From Niebla homalea (lineage: Eukaryota; Ascomycota; Lecanoromycetes; Lecanorales; Ramalinaceae): a stretch of DNA of 64,000 bases. The DNA is taken from assembly GCA_019925105.1 (NCBI GenBank), contig JAHGAU010000017.1, positions 1,054,001 through 1,118,000 on the forward strand. Reading direction: 5' to 3'. Shown piece by piece: positions 10,859 through 23,728 of the stretch. The position numbers and the translations under genes are program-made. Positions within the stretch are counted from its first letter, which is position 1; each line of letters starts with the position of its first letter. Under the pieces are notes generated by a model that was not told the origin of the DNA, did not search any database, and worked only from the letters and a program-made list of their open reading frames with translations.

Positions 10859-11948
10859 GCTTGGTGGCGTAAACAAATACGGGGCAATCTTCACTTTCTC
10901 ATGAGTAGTTTGCGTGGGAAAATAATTCCAAAGGCTATACGACCCGGTTAGAATGATTGGACATGGGGCTCTTGGAGCAATAAGAAAAGACGGCGAAATA
11001 ATCTTGGTATCAGTGTGGTGCGTAAACGTATTTTACTCACCGAGTCCACCGAAGTGCTTCAGGTACAACGGCTAATGTTGCAACGGACACGACCCAGGCC
11101 TTGAAGTTGCGAGGTAACATACTTGATGCATTTTGAAACGTGTTGTAGAGAGTGATAACAGAAGACGGACACGATTCGCAGGAAGAACTCACCGTGAGGG
11201 TCCCGTTTACTTGCTCACAATTGGCTGCGCAGGATGTCGAGCAACCACTTTCATGCGTTTGCACCTACCTCAGTAGACGCTTGCTGGAAGGTGTTCTGTT
11301 TACCAAGGTAGCTGGGCAATTACAAGCGTCCAAAGTGTCAAGCAAGTGGAGTGCAACAAAGCAGGCAGATCTGTTCCACAGACTCTCCGCTGTAGACTCC
11401 ACAAATGTTAGTCTCCTAGCAAGAATTGTCCTTGAACCCGTTGAAAAGCACTGGTCTATTTGATCCACTGGTGGAGTATAGCTATGTTTGCACATTCACA
11501 GGTGCGATGAATTTGTAGTACCCTCAAGTCATAGATTACAACCAGGAAAGTAGACCTCCCTGACCTCCTGTACCACCTGCCATGAACTGATGTCTCTCGG
11601 TCGATAGCCGAACTGCATGGCGCTTTCCGCATGTGTGGCTAGGTAGAACTAGTGAATTACGGCAGGCACCACTACCGGACCAGCAACACTCCAAATTGAC
11701 GCTAAAAATTTATTTCAATCTCAGGAGCAAGCCAGCTGCTGAACTGAACAACGTCAACCTAACATCACCCATCAACCTCTTTATGCTCCTCACAAATCAA
11801 TCTTCCTGAAGTCATCTCTCCGTTTGACGCTCCTTCCCACGTTCTCTGTCGGTCGCTGTCATTCATTTGTTGTCAACACGTGCCATTACTTGGGTCCCGG
11901 GTGCGAACCGGCGCTGGCTTTCTCGGATGAAAGACAGCTTGCGGCATC
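10859..11948. promoter_or_regulatory. Divergent promoter region, M16 protease and clathrin genes
   Basis: A 1090-bp interval between two start codons. On minus, a strong donor GTGAGTAAAA (from 11040) and an acceptor ending at 10935 with a TCTAAC branch motif define a likely 106-nt leader intron of the protease gene. On plus, the last 130 nt before the clathrin ATG are pyrimidine-rich. Nothing else is recognisable. Confidence 0.55.
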
Positions 11949-14900
11949 ATGGCGGGAAACGCTCTACCAATACGCTTCACGGAGCTGTTGCAGGTTCGCA
12001 TCGCCCCACATCTGGGTTCGCCGGTCTTCAAGACCTTACTAACGAGTACCTTGTATCATTAGCTCACGCAACATGGCATTGAAGTAAGGCGCTCCTAAGC
12101 CATGTCCACCATCTGGAAGTTGACATCAAATTAGCAAAAATCCATTGGCTTCACCTCCTGTGTAAGGCCATCCGTCAAGCAGCTCCTTCGCCAGAGCGTC
12201 TAACATTTGCCAGACTCTCGAATCAGACCACTATATCTGCATTCGACAAGACAATGCTGCTAATCCGGCCAATCCTGATGTTATCATCATCGACTTGAAG
12301 AACAATAATGAGATAATAAAGCGTCCCATCAAGGCCGATAGTGCCATAATGCACTGGACCCGTCAAGTCATAGCCCTCAAGGCGCAGTCGAGAACACTAC
12401 AAATCTTTGACTTGGGGCAACGACAGAAGCTGAAGTCCAATGTGATGACTGATGACGTTGTATACTGGAAATGGGTCACCTCAGAGAGTCTTGGTATGGT
12501 CACCGACAGCGCGGTCTTTCACTGGAATGTCTACGATAAGTCGGAAGTTGCGCCCATCAAAGTCTTTGACCGAAACGCCAACCTTGCGGTGGGTCCCGAT
12601 CCTTCTGAGCTTCTCCTGATGTCGCTGATCTGAGCCTACAGGGATGCCAAATCATTAACTATAGAGTCAATGACGACGAAAAGTGGATGGCTGTAGTTGG
12701 CATCACGCAAAGAGAGGGACGTGTTGTCGGAGCTATGCAGCTGTACTCGAAAGAGCGTGGCATCAGTCAAGCAATCGAGGCACACGCCGCAGCCTTTGGC
12801 ACGCTTCGACTTGAAGGTGCCCCCGCAGATACTAGAGTCTTCACCTTCTCCGTCCGAACCGCTCAGGGCGCCAAGCTACATGTCGTTGAGATAGATCATA
12901 ATCCAGCAAACCCAGTCTTCCCCAAGAAGGCTGTTGACGTCTTCTTCCCGGCCGAAGCTGTGAATGATTTCCCCGTGGCGATGCAAGTATCCCAGAAGTA
13001 CAGCGTTATCTACATGGTGACCAAATATGGCTTCATCCACCTATATGATCTCGAAACGGCTACGATGATATTCATGAATCGCATCTCCAGTGACACAATC
13101 TTCACAACAGCTCCAGACTCAGACTCTTCAGGTATCGTTGGTGTGAATCGAAAGGGCCAAGTCTTGTCTGTCAGCGTTGACGAGAATACTATTGTCAACT
13201 ATCTCCTACAGAACCCGGCAAATGGTACCCTTGCCTTGAAGCTGGCATCGCGAGCAGGTCTGCCCGGCGCCGATAATCTGTATGCCCAACAATTCGAGCA
13301 GCTCTTCGCCTCAGGCCAATATCCGGAAGCCGCAAAGTTAGCCGCCAACTCCCCACGAGGGTTTCTGCGAACTCCTCAGACAACCCAGCGATTCCAAGGT
13401 CTTCCAGCGCAAGGAGGTGGCTTGACGCCTCACCTACAGTACTTTGGCATACTTCTTGACAAGGGGTCTTTGAACCGGCAAGAAAGCATCGAGCTAGGGC
13501 GTCTGGTCCTTTCACAAAATAGGAAGCACCTGATCGAGAAGTGGTTGGGCGAAAACAAGCTCGAATGCTCAGAAGAGCTTGGAGACGCAGCGCAGCCATA
13601 TGATGCACAGCTTGCGCTTCAGGTCTACTCAAAGGCCAATATCCCCAATAAGGTTGTCGCGGGCCTAGCGGCAACTGGTCAGACAGAGAAGATCCTGCCC
13701 TACTGCCAGCAGACCGGTTATCAGCCTGACTATGCTCAGCTCATCAGGCACATCGTCACGACAAATCCAGAGAAAGGATCGGATTTTGCAATCCAGCTTG
13801 CCAACCATGAGGGCGGCCCATTGGTTGACATAGAACGGGTGGTAGACGTATTTCAGTCTCAGAACATGGTTCAGCAAGCGACTGCATTCCTCCTGGATGC
13901 GTTGAAGAACGAAGTTCCAGAACAAGGGCACCTGCAGACGCGACTGCTCGAAATGAACTTGATCAGCGCACCCCAGGTCGCTGATGCTATACTGGGCAAT
14001 CAAATGTTTTCATATTATGACAAGGCCAGGATATCCATGTTATGTGAGAATGCTCAACTGTATAGCCGAGCGTTAGAAAACACCGAAGATACCACCGCAA
14101 TCAAACGAATCATTGTTCGAACAGACAAACTCGACATCAATTGGCTTGTGGAATACTTTGGGAGGATGTCTCTTGAACAATCCCTGGACTGTTTGAATGA
14201 AATGCTCAAAGCAAACATCCGTCAAAACCTGGCTGCTGTCGTGCAAATCGCCACCAAATACTCGGAATTGTTGGGGCCAACGCGTTTGATCGATCTCTTC
14301 GAAAAATATCGTACTGCTGAGGGCTTATATCACTACCTCGGTAGCATAGTGAATCTCAGTGAAGATCCTGAGGTTGTCTTCAAGTATATTGAAGCAGCCA
14401 CAGCCACCTCGAACATCACTGAAGTGGAACGTATCTGCCGCGACAACAGCTTCTACAACGCGGAGAAAGTCAAGAACTTCTTGAAGGAGGCGCGGCTGAC
14501 GGAGCAGCTCCCTTTGATCATCGTCTGTGATCGGTTCAATTTCATCCACGACTTGGTCCTCTACCTCTACCAGAATCAACAATTCAAATCAATAGAAGTA
14601 TACGTCCAGCGCGTCAATCCTGCCAGGACCCCTTTCGTGATTGGAGGGTTGCTAGACGTCGATTGCGACGAATCGATCATCAAAAACCTTCTCTCATCGG
14701 TGGACCCATCCTCCATCCCTATTGACGATCTTGTCTCCGAGGTTGAGTCGAGGAACCGGCTCAAGATTCTCCTCCCTTTCCTTGAAGCTACGCTTTCCAG
14801 CGGAAATCAGCAACAGGCAGTCTACAATGCCCTAGCCAAGATATACATCGATAGCAACAATAATCCAGAAAAGTTCCTCAAAGAGAACGATATGTATGAT

Positions 14901-17266
14901 CCGCTCGTCGTTGGGAAATACTGCGAAAAGCGAGATCCCAATCTCGCTTATATCGCATACCGGAAAGGCCAGAACGACCTGGAGTTGATCAATATCACAA
15001 ACGAGAACGGTATGTACAAGGCTCAAGCGCGCTATCTTTTAGAGCGTGCAGATCCCGAAATCTGGGGCTTCGTCCTGAATGGCAACAACATCCACCGGCG
15101 GTCACTTGTCGACCAAGTAATATCGACTGCAGTGCCAGAGTCTACAGAGCCCGAGAAGGTGTCGGTAGCAGTCAAGGCATTTCTAGAGGCAGACCTGCCG
15201 GCGGAGCTGATCGAACTTCTTGAGAAGATCATCCTTGAGCCTTCACCATTCAGCGACAATGGAAGTTTGCAGAATCTGCTCATGCTTACAGCTGCTAAAG
15301 CGGATAAAAGCCGCCTTATGGACTACATTCATCAGCTCTCTGCCTACAACGGAGAGGAAATCGCAAATATGTGCATCACCGTTGGCTTGTTCGAAGAGGC
15401 GTTCGAGATCTACAAGAAGAGCGAGAATCATGCAGCCGCAACTAACGTGCTTGTTGAGCATGTCGTCAGCATCGACCGTGCTCAAGACTATGCAGAGCGT
15501 GTCGAACTCCCGGAGGTCTGGAGTAAGGTTGCAAAGGCCCAACTCGATGGTCTCCGTATCGGCGACGCGATCGAGTCATACATTCGTGCTGACGATCCTC
15601 AAAACCACGGCGAGGTCATTGAGGTCGCAACCCATGCAGGCAAAGACGAAGAACTCGTCAAATACCTCAAGATGGCGCGGAAGACGATGCGGGAGCCGCC
15701 CATCGATACTGCACTCGCCTTCTCTTACGCCCGTCTTGACAAGCTGAGCGAACTCGAAGATTTCCTCCATGCCAGCAACGTTGCGGATATTGAATCGTCC
15801 GGTGATAAGGCTTACGAAGAGGGTTACCATCAAGCTGCTAAGATCTTCTTCACCAGCATCTCGAATTGGGCCAAACTTGCCACAACACTGGTGCACCTGG
15901 AGGATTACCAGGCTGCAGTAGAATGTGCTCGAAAGGCGAACAGCGTGAAGGTATGGAAACAGGTCAACGAAGCCTGCGTTGCGAAGAAAGAATTCCGTTT
16001 GGCCCAAATCTGTGGCCTTAACCTTATCGTACATGCCGAAGAGCTGCAGGATCTGGTTCGACAGTACGAGCGCAATGGCTATTTCGACGAGCTCATTTCG
16101 CTACTGGAAGCTGGACTTGGTCTGGAGCGTGCCCATATGGGTATGTTCACGGAGCTTGGGATTGCTTTGTCGAAATTCCACCCAGAACGGACGATGGAGC
16201 ATCTCAAGCTCTTCTGGTCTCGCATCAACATCCCCAAGATGATTCGCGCGTGCGAGGAGGCGCACCTTTGGCCTGAGCTCATCTTCCTGTACTGCCACTA
16301 CGATGAATGGGATAACGCGGCACTCGCCATGATTGAGCGGGCTGCTGATGCATGGGAACATCATTCATTCAAAGACATAGTGGTCAAAGTCGCAAATCTG
16401 GAGATTTACTACAAATCCCTCAGCTTCTACCGAGAACAGCAACCATCACTTCTGACAGACCTGCTACAGGCCTTGACTCCTCGGATCGACGTCAATCGAG
16501 TGGTCAAGCTCTTCCAGAAGTCGGATAACCTACCATTGATCAAACCCTTCTTGTTGAACGTTCAAGCTCAGAACAAGCGCACTGTCAATGATGCTATCAA
16601 CGATCTCCTGATCGAGGAGGAAGACTACAAGACCCTGCGAGACTCGGTCGAAAACTATGACAACTATGATGCCGTTGCCCTCGCTTCACGGCTGGAGAAG
16701 CACGAACTGGTCTTCTTTCGACAGATTGCCGCGAGCATTTACCGCAAGAACAAGCGATGGGAAAAATCCATCTCCTTATCCAAGCAGGATAAGTTGTTCA
16801 AAGACGCGATTGAGACGGCGGCTATCTCGAGCAAGAGTGACGTGGTGGAGGATCTTCTGCGATACGTAAGTTGCGCGGATTCATTCGATAACTATCACCT
16901 GCTAATGTGTCCTAGTTCGTTGATATCGGCAGTCGTGAATGCTATGTTGGCATGCTATACTCATGCTACGATTTCATCCGTCTCCATACCGTCATGGAGC
17001 TCTCATGGCGCCATGGTCTTAATGATTTCAGCATGCCCTTCATGATCAATTACATGAGCCAGCAAGCGTCTACCATCGAAACGCTCAAGAAGGATAATGA
17101 CGAGCGCAAGGCGCGTGAAGTCAAGACGCAGAAAGAAGAGGACAACACTCCTATCCTGGGGGGATCGAGGTTGATGCTCACTCAGGGCGGGACTGGCTCG
17201 ATGGGGACGCCATACTCCCAGACGAACGGCATCACACCTCAACCTACTGGGTACCGTGCCTTTTGA
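11949..17266 (+). CDS. CHC1: Clathrin heavy chain
   Basis: Six exons: 11949-11993, 12063-12083, 12135-12161, 12214-12588, 12642-16865 and 16916-17266, totalling 1680 residues, the usual family length. The start MAGNALPIRFTELLQ is joined through two very short exons (21 and 27 nt) to reach IGFTSCTLESDHYICIR, the conserved first blades of the terminal beta-propeller. The long exon holds the propeller, linker and CHC repeats of the leg. The last exon ends with the trimerisation region and RLMLTQ, close to the QLMLT site used for Hsc70 uncoating. Clathrin triskelia coat vesicles at Golgi, endosomes and plasma membrane. Intron 1 carries a perfect TACTAAC branch site. Donors vary (GTTCGC, GTAAGG, GTGGGT, GTAAGT). 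Confidence 0.95.
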
Positions 17267-17624
17267 ATTCCGTGATATCTTTTGCATCCGAATGGCGTGC
17301 GTGCGAGTGATTATGGCTTTGTGACATAAGGGTGATGGAGGACTGGGCATGAAGGTGGTCGGTCTGCCCGGGTCGCGCTCAAGCGTGCCTGTGATTTGAA
17401 GCGAAGGTCTTCTGCCAACCCTAGTTGGCTTCTACCATTGTATTTGATACACAATCAAATCTTCTAGTCACTGCTCAAGAGATGCCAGTGCTTAATTACA
17501 AGTGCCGCATCCGACGTGCGCAATGTCGCGTACAGTAATTTTCACTTGAGGAAATGGAACAAAGCAGCTAACGCATGGCAGAACTGCTGACGGAATATGA
17601 AATTGATAAGTTTTGGCGATCTAT
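17267..17624. other. Convergent intergenic region, clathrin and TDT genes
   Basis: Two 3' ends meet here (358 bp). AT-rich stretches such as 17445-17465 may carry polyadenylation signals; nothing coding is supported. Confidence 0.45.
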
Positions 17625-18821
17625 TTACAAAGGACGGTCTTTCCAAAGGCTTCTTAGTTGACAAGAACTGATGGTAAGCCAGGCAGCGGCCAAGATAGCT
17701 GTCATTGCCGAACTTACCCAAAGGATTGCATCGCTATCAAGGACGCCTCCGATCTTGATGGTGGCCAGGGTGAGCCCTGCATTGGGGAAAATAAATGCCC
17801 ACCAGCTGAGGTTGTACCTCATCTTCCTGCAATCCCGGACGATGCTCATAGTCGTGAGGCCGAAGAACCAGAAGGCCAGTAGCCACAGGAACATACCGGC
17901 CATTGCACCCACGACCTTGATCGTCTGAGCGGCCGATGCATTTGACGTGGCGCCCAGGAAGTGGGCGGGCAAACCTTTGGATGCATTACTGCTGAGCGAA
18001 ATGAGACCAACGATGGTGTACCCTGAATCGTCAGCACTTGTCCGGGCAGAGGGAGGAGGCAGAAGCCGAGACTCACCGATTGGACCTACGGCAATGTACA
18101 TGCTCGGACGCATGGAAGGCGGTGGGAGATCCTCGCAGAGGAGTCTTATCGTCCACAGTCCATACATGAAAATTGACACCGTCCAGCCCAGGCCTTGAGC
18201 GAGCACGCCCGCAGCCCAGATGGTTTCCGCCGCCCTTGGTGGCTGCTGTTGCATGATGACACCCGCCAACGGTCCCGTGACCAGAAGCGGGTAGATGGGT
18301 AAAATCCAGGCAGGAGTCATGTCAGCTATTCGCAGATTCTGCTCGACGAAAAGATCTTGATATTGGAATATGGCGACCATCAAAATTAACGCGAAGTAGA
18401 TCCAGAAGAGTACCTCCAGAGTCTGCACCAGCCATGGTCCACAGGTTGGGAAGGCGTATTGGGAAATATTCTGGAGTAGCAGGGAAAGGGAAACCCAAAA
18501 GGTGCCAAAAAAGAAGGATTCACCAGGATCGATGAGTGATTTTCGGAAGGTCTTGGGCCGGAGAATAAAGCGTGCCGCGACTAGAGCGGTGTAGAGAGAG
18601 AATAGGGTAAGATCGAGGAGGAAAATAATTTTGCCAATGGTGAGCAAGCCCTTGAACTTGTGGGGTGTTTGATAGAGGACGACAGCCAAGGAGCCGGTGG
18701 ACATGGTGCTTGAAAACCATTGCCAATTGAATCGCTCCAGACCATTTTTAGGCGATTCATTGTTATTCAAAAATCTTGCCAGGCCCCTTTCCCCTGAGGA
18801 TGCGTCTTTAGGCTCGTCCAT
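17625..18821 (-). CDS. TDT/SLAC1-TehA-family membrane transporter
   Basis: Two exons, 18821-18077 and 18022-17625, give 380 residues. The frame is open throughout, but the 54 nt from 18076 to 18023 start GTGAGT, contain GCTGACG and end TTCAG, so I read them as an intron; removal joins VGPIG to GYTIVGLISLS, a smooth family motif. About ten hydrophobic segments are visible, beginning with RFNWQWFSSTMSTGSLAVVL, typical of the tellurite-resistance/dicarboxylate (TDT) family that includes Mae1 malate permease, Ssu1 sulfite pump and plant SLAC1. Which anion is moved cannot be read from sequence. Divergent from pyruvate carboxylase, whose product feeds C4 acids; that link is suggestive only. Confidence 0.85.
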   Translation of the reverse strand: MDEPKDASSGERGLARFLNNNESPKNGLERFNWQWFSSTMSTGSLAVVLYQTPHKFKGLLTIGKIIFLLDLTLFSLYTALVAARFILRPKTFRKSLIDPGESFFFGTFWVSLSLLLQNISQYAFPTCGPWLVQTLEVLFWIYFALILMVAIFQYQDLFVEQNLRIADMTPAWILPIYPLLVTGPLAGVIMQQQPPRAAETIWAAGVLAQGLGWTVSIFMYGLWTIRLLCEDLPPPSMRPSMYIAVGPIGESRLLPPPSARTSADDSGYTIVGLISLSSNASKGLPAHFLGATSNASAAQTIKVVGAMAGMFLWLLAFWFFGLTTMSIVRDCRKMRYNLSWWAFIFPNAGLTLATIKIGGVLDSDAILWVSSAMTAILAAAWLTISSCQLRSLWKDRPL

Positions 18822-19124
18822 GCAAGTCTAAATGATTGGGATAGTCAAACGTCTTCGAGTGGAGCTTTTCAGACGGGCTCCAGGGATTCAGCGGGCTTCC
18901 GGCCCCCCTAACACCAGTGAGGTAGTAAATGATAAGCCGAACTCCTCAACATGTCTTTCAGCATCGAGAGTTGATCTTGAACAATGTTGTCCAGGGATAA
19001 GAAAAGGGTTTTATGGGACAGCAAAAACCGCAGAGACGCGAAACCGTTTTCGAATGACGCATGAGCCAAGAGAGAGAACACAGACGGGAGTCCTTTAGCG
19101 GTGCCGTTCCTTCCCCAAACTTTT

Positions 19125-19140
19125 CCCTCTCTCTCTCTCT
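19125..19140. repeat. CT dinucleotide microsatellite
   Basis: A pure CT run of about eight units upstream of the TDT transporter start (purine GA run on that gene's coding strand). Confidence 0.8.
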
Positions 19141-19760
19141 TAGAATCAATCATACTCTTGTAGGTACATCTCTAGAACTATCTTTAATGAGCAGGCCGTC
19201 TTAGCCATCTTGGCCATCTTGGCAATAGGTAGCAATGATCCCCGTGAATTGTCCGGAGTATTCAGGGCTGGGGGCGCATAGCCGTCAGGAACAATAGGAC
19301 CCCGTGCTCCTACAACATCTAATTTGTGGATGGTTCATCTGCATGGCGAAAGTAGATATCCCGTAGCCATTGGCTTTCGTCCCCACATCTGACCTGATGG
19401 AAAAGCTACCTTTTCGAAATAGGCTCTGCAGAAAGACATACCCACGTTCGTGCATACTTCATGCATAAACTACATATGCATTATGCGTCCACTGCCCAGT
19501 CGTCGGTCGAGAAGGGACGAAACGTTGCAGCATCAAGAACTGATGATCAATTTGTTTTTTCTTGCCAATGCTTGGCTGCGCCATGAAAGCAAAGTAGCTG
19601 CGCCAGACAAAACAAAAGGCAACTTATCTAAGTGAAAAAGAAAGTCATCAGGACTCATGAATGATGATTGAGCCGTTGGGTGAAAATGATAGGGTAGCTG
19701 GACTACCGGCTCGTCCCTTCGGCGGCCAAAAAAGCAAACGACGGCGCCCACCATTGACCG

Positions 19761-19814
19761 CCCACGCCCACGCCCACGCCCACGCCCACGCCCACGCCCA
19801 CGCCCACGCCCACA
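19761..19814. repeat. CCCACG hexanucleotide repeat, 9 units
   Basis: Eight perfect CCCACG units and a ninth ending CCCACA, 230 bp before the pyruvate carboxylase ATG, probably in its core promoter or leader. Confidence 0.95.
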
Positions 19815-20047
19815 GCCCGCCGCCCCACCACTTTCTGCCTTTCACCCTTGTCATCCATTCAACCAATTCAGCTCAACACCGACATTCTCTTCTACTTCTT
19901 TTGCCTTATCACCCATGCTACTCACATTCCGTACCTGACCACAGCTCCAGGAACTGTTTCATTTGATTACATCCTTCAATTGGCCCTGTAACGACCTGCC
20001 GCATTGCAATCCCTCGTTCCCGTGGCTGGGGAGCAAGAAGCTTCAGA

Positions 20048-23000
20048 ATGGCTCCGGCGCAGGTGGATCAGTATGAGGAGCACTTCGATGAAGGGCACTC
20101 GGGGAAGGATCATACCATCCATGCCAGAATGAGGGCCAACAGCACCATCATGGAACATACCAAGATCCTCGTCGCCAATCGAGGCGAGATACCCATTCGG
20201 GTACAGTGCAGTGTCTCCGCAAAGAAGCACAGAGGCGGTGCTAACGCGAGAGTAGATCTTCAGAACCGCTCATGAACTCTCCTTGCAGACCGTGGCCGTC
20301 TACAGCTACGAAGACCGCCTGAGTATGCACCGCCAGAAGGCCGATGAAGCGTACGTGATTGGGAAGCGAGGCCAGTTCACCCCAGTCGGCGCCTATCTTG
20401 CCGGGGACGAAATCATCAAGATTGCCAAGCAGCATGAAGTCAATCTCATCCATCCTGGCTACGGTTTCCTCTCCGAAAATGAAGACTTCGCCAGGAAAGT
20501 GGAAGAGTCAGGTCTCATCTTTGTCGGACCCACGGCCGATACCATAAACAAGCTGGGCGACAAAGTGTCGGCAAGGAATCTAGCAATGGCCTCAGACGTG
20601 CCTGTCGTTCCTGGCACTGAAGGTCCTGTAGGCAGGTTTGAGGATGTCAAGTCGTTCACCGATCAGTATGGCTTCCCTATCATCATCAAGGCCGCCTTCG
20701 GTGGTGGTGGCAGGGGCATGAGAGTGGTACGGGATCAGAACAGTTTGAAAGACTCCTTTGAGCGCGCAACATCAGAGGCCAAGTCGGCGTTTGGGAATGG
20801 CACCGTGTTCGTCGAACGTTTTCTGGACAAACCGAAGCACATTGAGGTCCAGCTGTTGGGGGATAATACTGGCAACGTCGTTCACCTGTTCGAGCGGGAC
20901 TGCAGCGTCCAAAGGCGGCACCAAAAAGTCGTCGAGCTGGCTCCAGCCAAGGATTTGCCTGTAGCCGTCCGCGACCAGATCTTAGCGGACGCAGTCAAGC
21001 TGGCCAAGTCGGTTGGCTACCGAAATGCGGGCACGGCAGAATTTCTGGTGGATCAGAAGAATAGGCATTACTTCATCGAAATCAACCCTCGCATTCAAGT
21101 AGAACACACAATCACGGAGGAGATCACTGGCATTGACATCGTTGCCGCTCAGATTCAGATTGCCGCTGGAGCAACTCTGGAGCAGCTCGGTTTAACGCAA
21201 GATAGAATCTCAACCCGCGGCTTTGCCATCCAATGTCGGATCACGACAGAGGATCCTGCCAACGGCTTCTCCCCCGATACCGGCAAGATTGAAGTATACC
21301 GTTCTGCCGGTGGTAACGGCGTGCGCTTGGACGGTGGCAATGGCTTCGCTGGCGCCATCATCACACCGTTCTACGACTCAATGCTGGTCAAATGCACATG
21401 CCTGGCATCAACCTACGAAATTGTTCGCCGAAAGATGTTGCGAGCTCTCGTCGAATTCCGCATCAGGGGGGTCAAAACCAATATCCCATTCCTTGGCTCC
21501 CTTCTTACACATCCAACCTTCATTGCTGGTACCTGCTGGACAACTTTCATCGACGATACGCCCGAACTGTTCGCGCTCATCGGCAGTCAGAACCGCGCCC
21601 AGAAGCTCCTAGGCTACCTCGGAGATATTGCTGTCAACGGAAGCAGTATCAAAGGCCAGATCGGAGAGCCCAAGTTCAAGGGCGACATTATCATGCCGGA
21701 GCTATACGACAAAGATCACAAACCCATTGATACCTCTGTTCCATGCAGCAAAGGGTGGAAGAACATCTTAGACAAGGAAGGTCCTGAGGCCTATGCCAAA
21801 GCGGTTCGAGCCAATAAAGGTTGCCTCATCATGGACACTACCTGGCGTGATGCACATCAGTCGCTGTTGGCCACGCGAGTTCGCACTGTTGATTTGCTGA
21901 ATATTGCCAAAGAGACCAGCCATGCTTACAGCAACTGCTATAGTCTCGAGTGCTGGGGCGGAGCTACATTTGACGTCGCCATGCGCTTCCTTTACGAAGA
22001 TCCTTGGGATAGACTGCGAAAGATGCGACGAGCTATCCCAAATATCCCCTTCCAAATGCTGTTGAGAGGCGCCAATGGCGTTGCTTATTCATCTTTGCCC
22101 GACAATGCCATCTACCACTTTTGCGAACAAGCGAAGAGATACGGCGTGGATGTCTTCCGGATATTCGATGCACTTAATGATATCGATCAACTTGAAGTGG
22201 GGATCAAGGCCGTCCAGAAGGCTGGGGGTGTTGTCGAAGCCACGGTCTGTTACAGTGGGGATATGCTGAACCCGAACAAGAAATACAACCTGGAATACTA
22301 CCTCAGTCTCATCGACAAGATCGTCAAGATCGGCACACACGTCATTGGTATCAAGGACATGGCTGGCGTCCTAAAACCCAAGGCCGCGACCATGTTGATC
22401 GGGGCGATCCGCGAGAAATACCCCGACATTCCTATCCATGTGCACACTCATGATTCCGCCGGGACAGGGGTCGCTACTTACGTGGCGTGCGCCAATGCTG
22501 GTGCAGATGCTGTCGACACTGCCACCGACAGCATGTCTGGTATGACCTCTCAGCCTAGCGTGGGCGCTCTGCTTGCATCTTTAGAGGGTACGGGTCTAGA
22601 TCCTGGTCTCAATGGAGAGCACGTACGTGCAATAGATACCTACTGGGCTCAGCTACGACTCCTGTATTCGCCATTCGAAGCTGGGCTAACCGGGCCTGAC
22701 CCGGAAGTCTATGAGCACGAGATACCTGGCGGTCAGCTCACCAACCTCATCTTCCAAGCGTCACAACTTGGTCTTGGAACCCAGTGGGCAGAAACGAAGA
22801 AGGCATACGAGCAAGCCAATGATCTGCTTGGGGACATCGTCAAGGTCACGCCCACCTCGAAAGTGGTCGGCGATCTGGCTCAATTCATGGTTTCTAACAA
22901 GTTCAGCTTTGAGGACGTACAGAAGAAGGCGAAAGAGCTCGATTTCCCAGGATCAGTGCTCGAATTCTTTGAAGGTCTGATGGGCCAGCCTTACGGCGGC

Positions 23001-23728
23001 TTCCCAGAGCCATTGCGCTCGGACGCACTCCGTGAGCGCAAAAAGCTGGACAAGAGGCCGGGCCTAACATTGGAACCGATGGATCTCACCAAGATCAAGA
23101 AAGAGATCAATCAAAAATTTGGAAGTGCGTCGGAATGTGACGTGGCCTCGTACGCCATGTACCCCAAAGTATTCGAAGACTACCGCAAATTCGTGGCGAG
23201 ATACGGAGATCTCAGCGTGCTGCCGACGCGTTTCTTCCTTTCCCGTCCAGAGGTAGGGGAGGAGTTCCATGTGGAGTTGGAGAAGGGGAAGGTCCTGATC
23301 TTGAAACTCCTCGCGATCGGGCCCTTGTCGGAGAACACTGGACTGCGAGAGGTTTTCTACGAGATGAACGGAGAAGTCCGACAAGTAACCGTGGAGGACA
23401 AGAAGGCAGCGGTGGAAAACGTCAGCCGACCGAAAGCAGACAGCAGTGACAGTAGCCAAGTGGGGGCGCCAATGTCTGGGGTCGTGGTAGAGGTGCGGGT
23501 GCACAACGAAGGAGAAGTCAAGAAGGGAGATCCGATCGCTGTACTCAGCGCGATGAAGATGGTGAGTCGTGGATTTCTGCTACGCGTCTATGAAAGAAGA
23601 TCTGTGCTGACAAGCATCAACAGGAAATGGTTATCAGCGCCCCACATTCCGGCAAGGTTGGGGAACTACAGGTCAAAGAAGGCGATTCAGTAGACAGCCA
23701 GGATCTGGTATGCAAGATAATGAAGTAG
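20048..23728 (+). CDS. PYC: Pyruvate carboxylase
   Basis: Three exons, 20048-20200, 20256-23561 and 23624-23728, encode 1187 residues, near the usual fungal size. The enzyme carboxylates pyruvate to oxaloacetate using ATP, bicarbonate and biotin. Visible are the biotin carboxylase start ILVANRGEIPIR (split by intron 1), the ATP-grasp glycine loop AAFGGGGRGMRVV, EINPRIQVEHT, the carboxyltransferase block TTWRDAHQSLLATRVRT and CWGGATFDVAMRFL, and the biotin site AMKM at 1150-1153. Intron 2 falls directly after AMKM, giving AMKMEMVISAP. There is no obvious mitochondrial presequence, so it is probably cytosolic as in other fungi. Intron 1 is 55 nt with CTAAC; intron 2 is 62 nt. Confidence 0.97.

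Larger units (their letters stand above)
18822..20047. promoter_or_regulatory. Divergent promoter region, TDT transporter and pyruvate carboxylase
   Basis: A 1226-bp interval holding both promoters. It contains a CT-dinucleotide run (about 19125-19140) and the CCCACG hexamer repeat (19761-19814). Frames here, including the one encoding alternating Ala-His across the hexamer, show no protein family. Confidence 0.55.

Noticed and set aside
19661..19966. 101-codon frame with alternating Ala-His across the hexamer repeat
   Set aside because: The composition is produced by the CCCACG repeat; no domain and placed in the pyruvate carboxylase promoter or leader.
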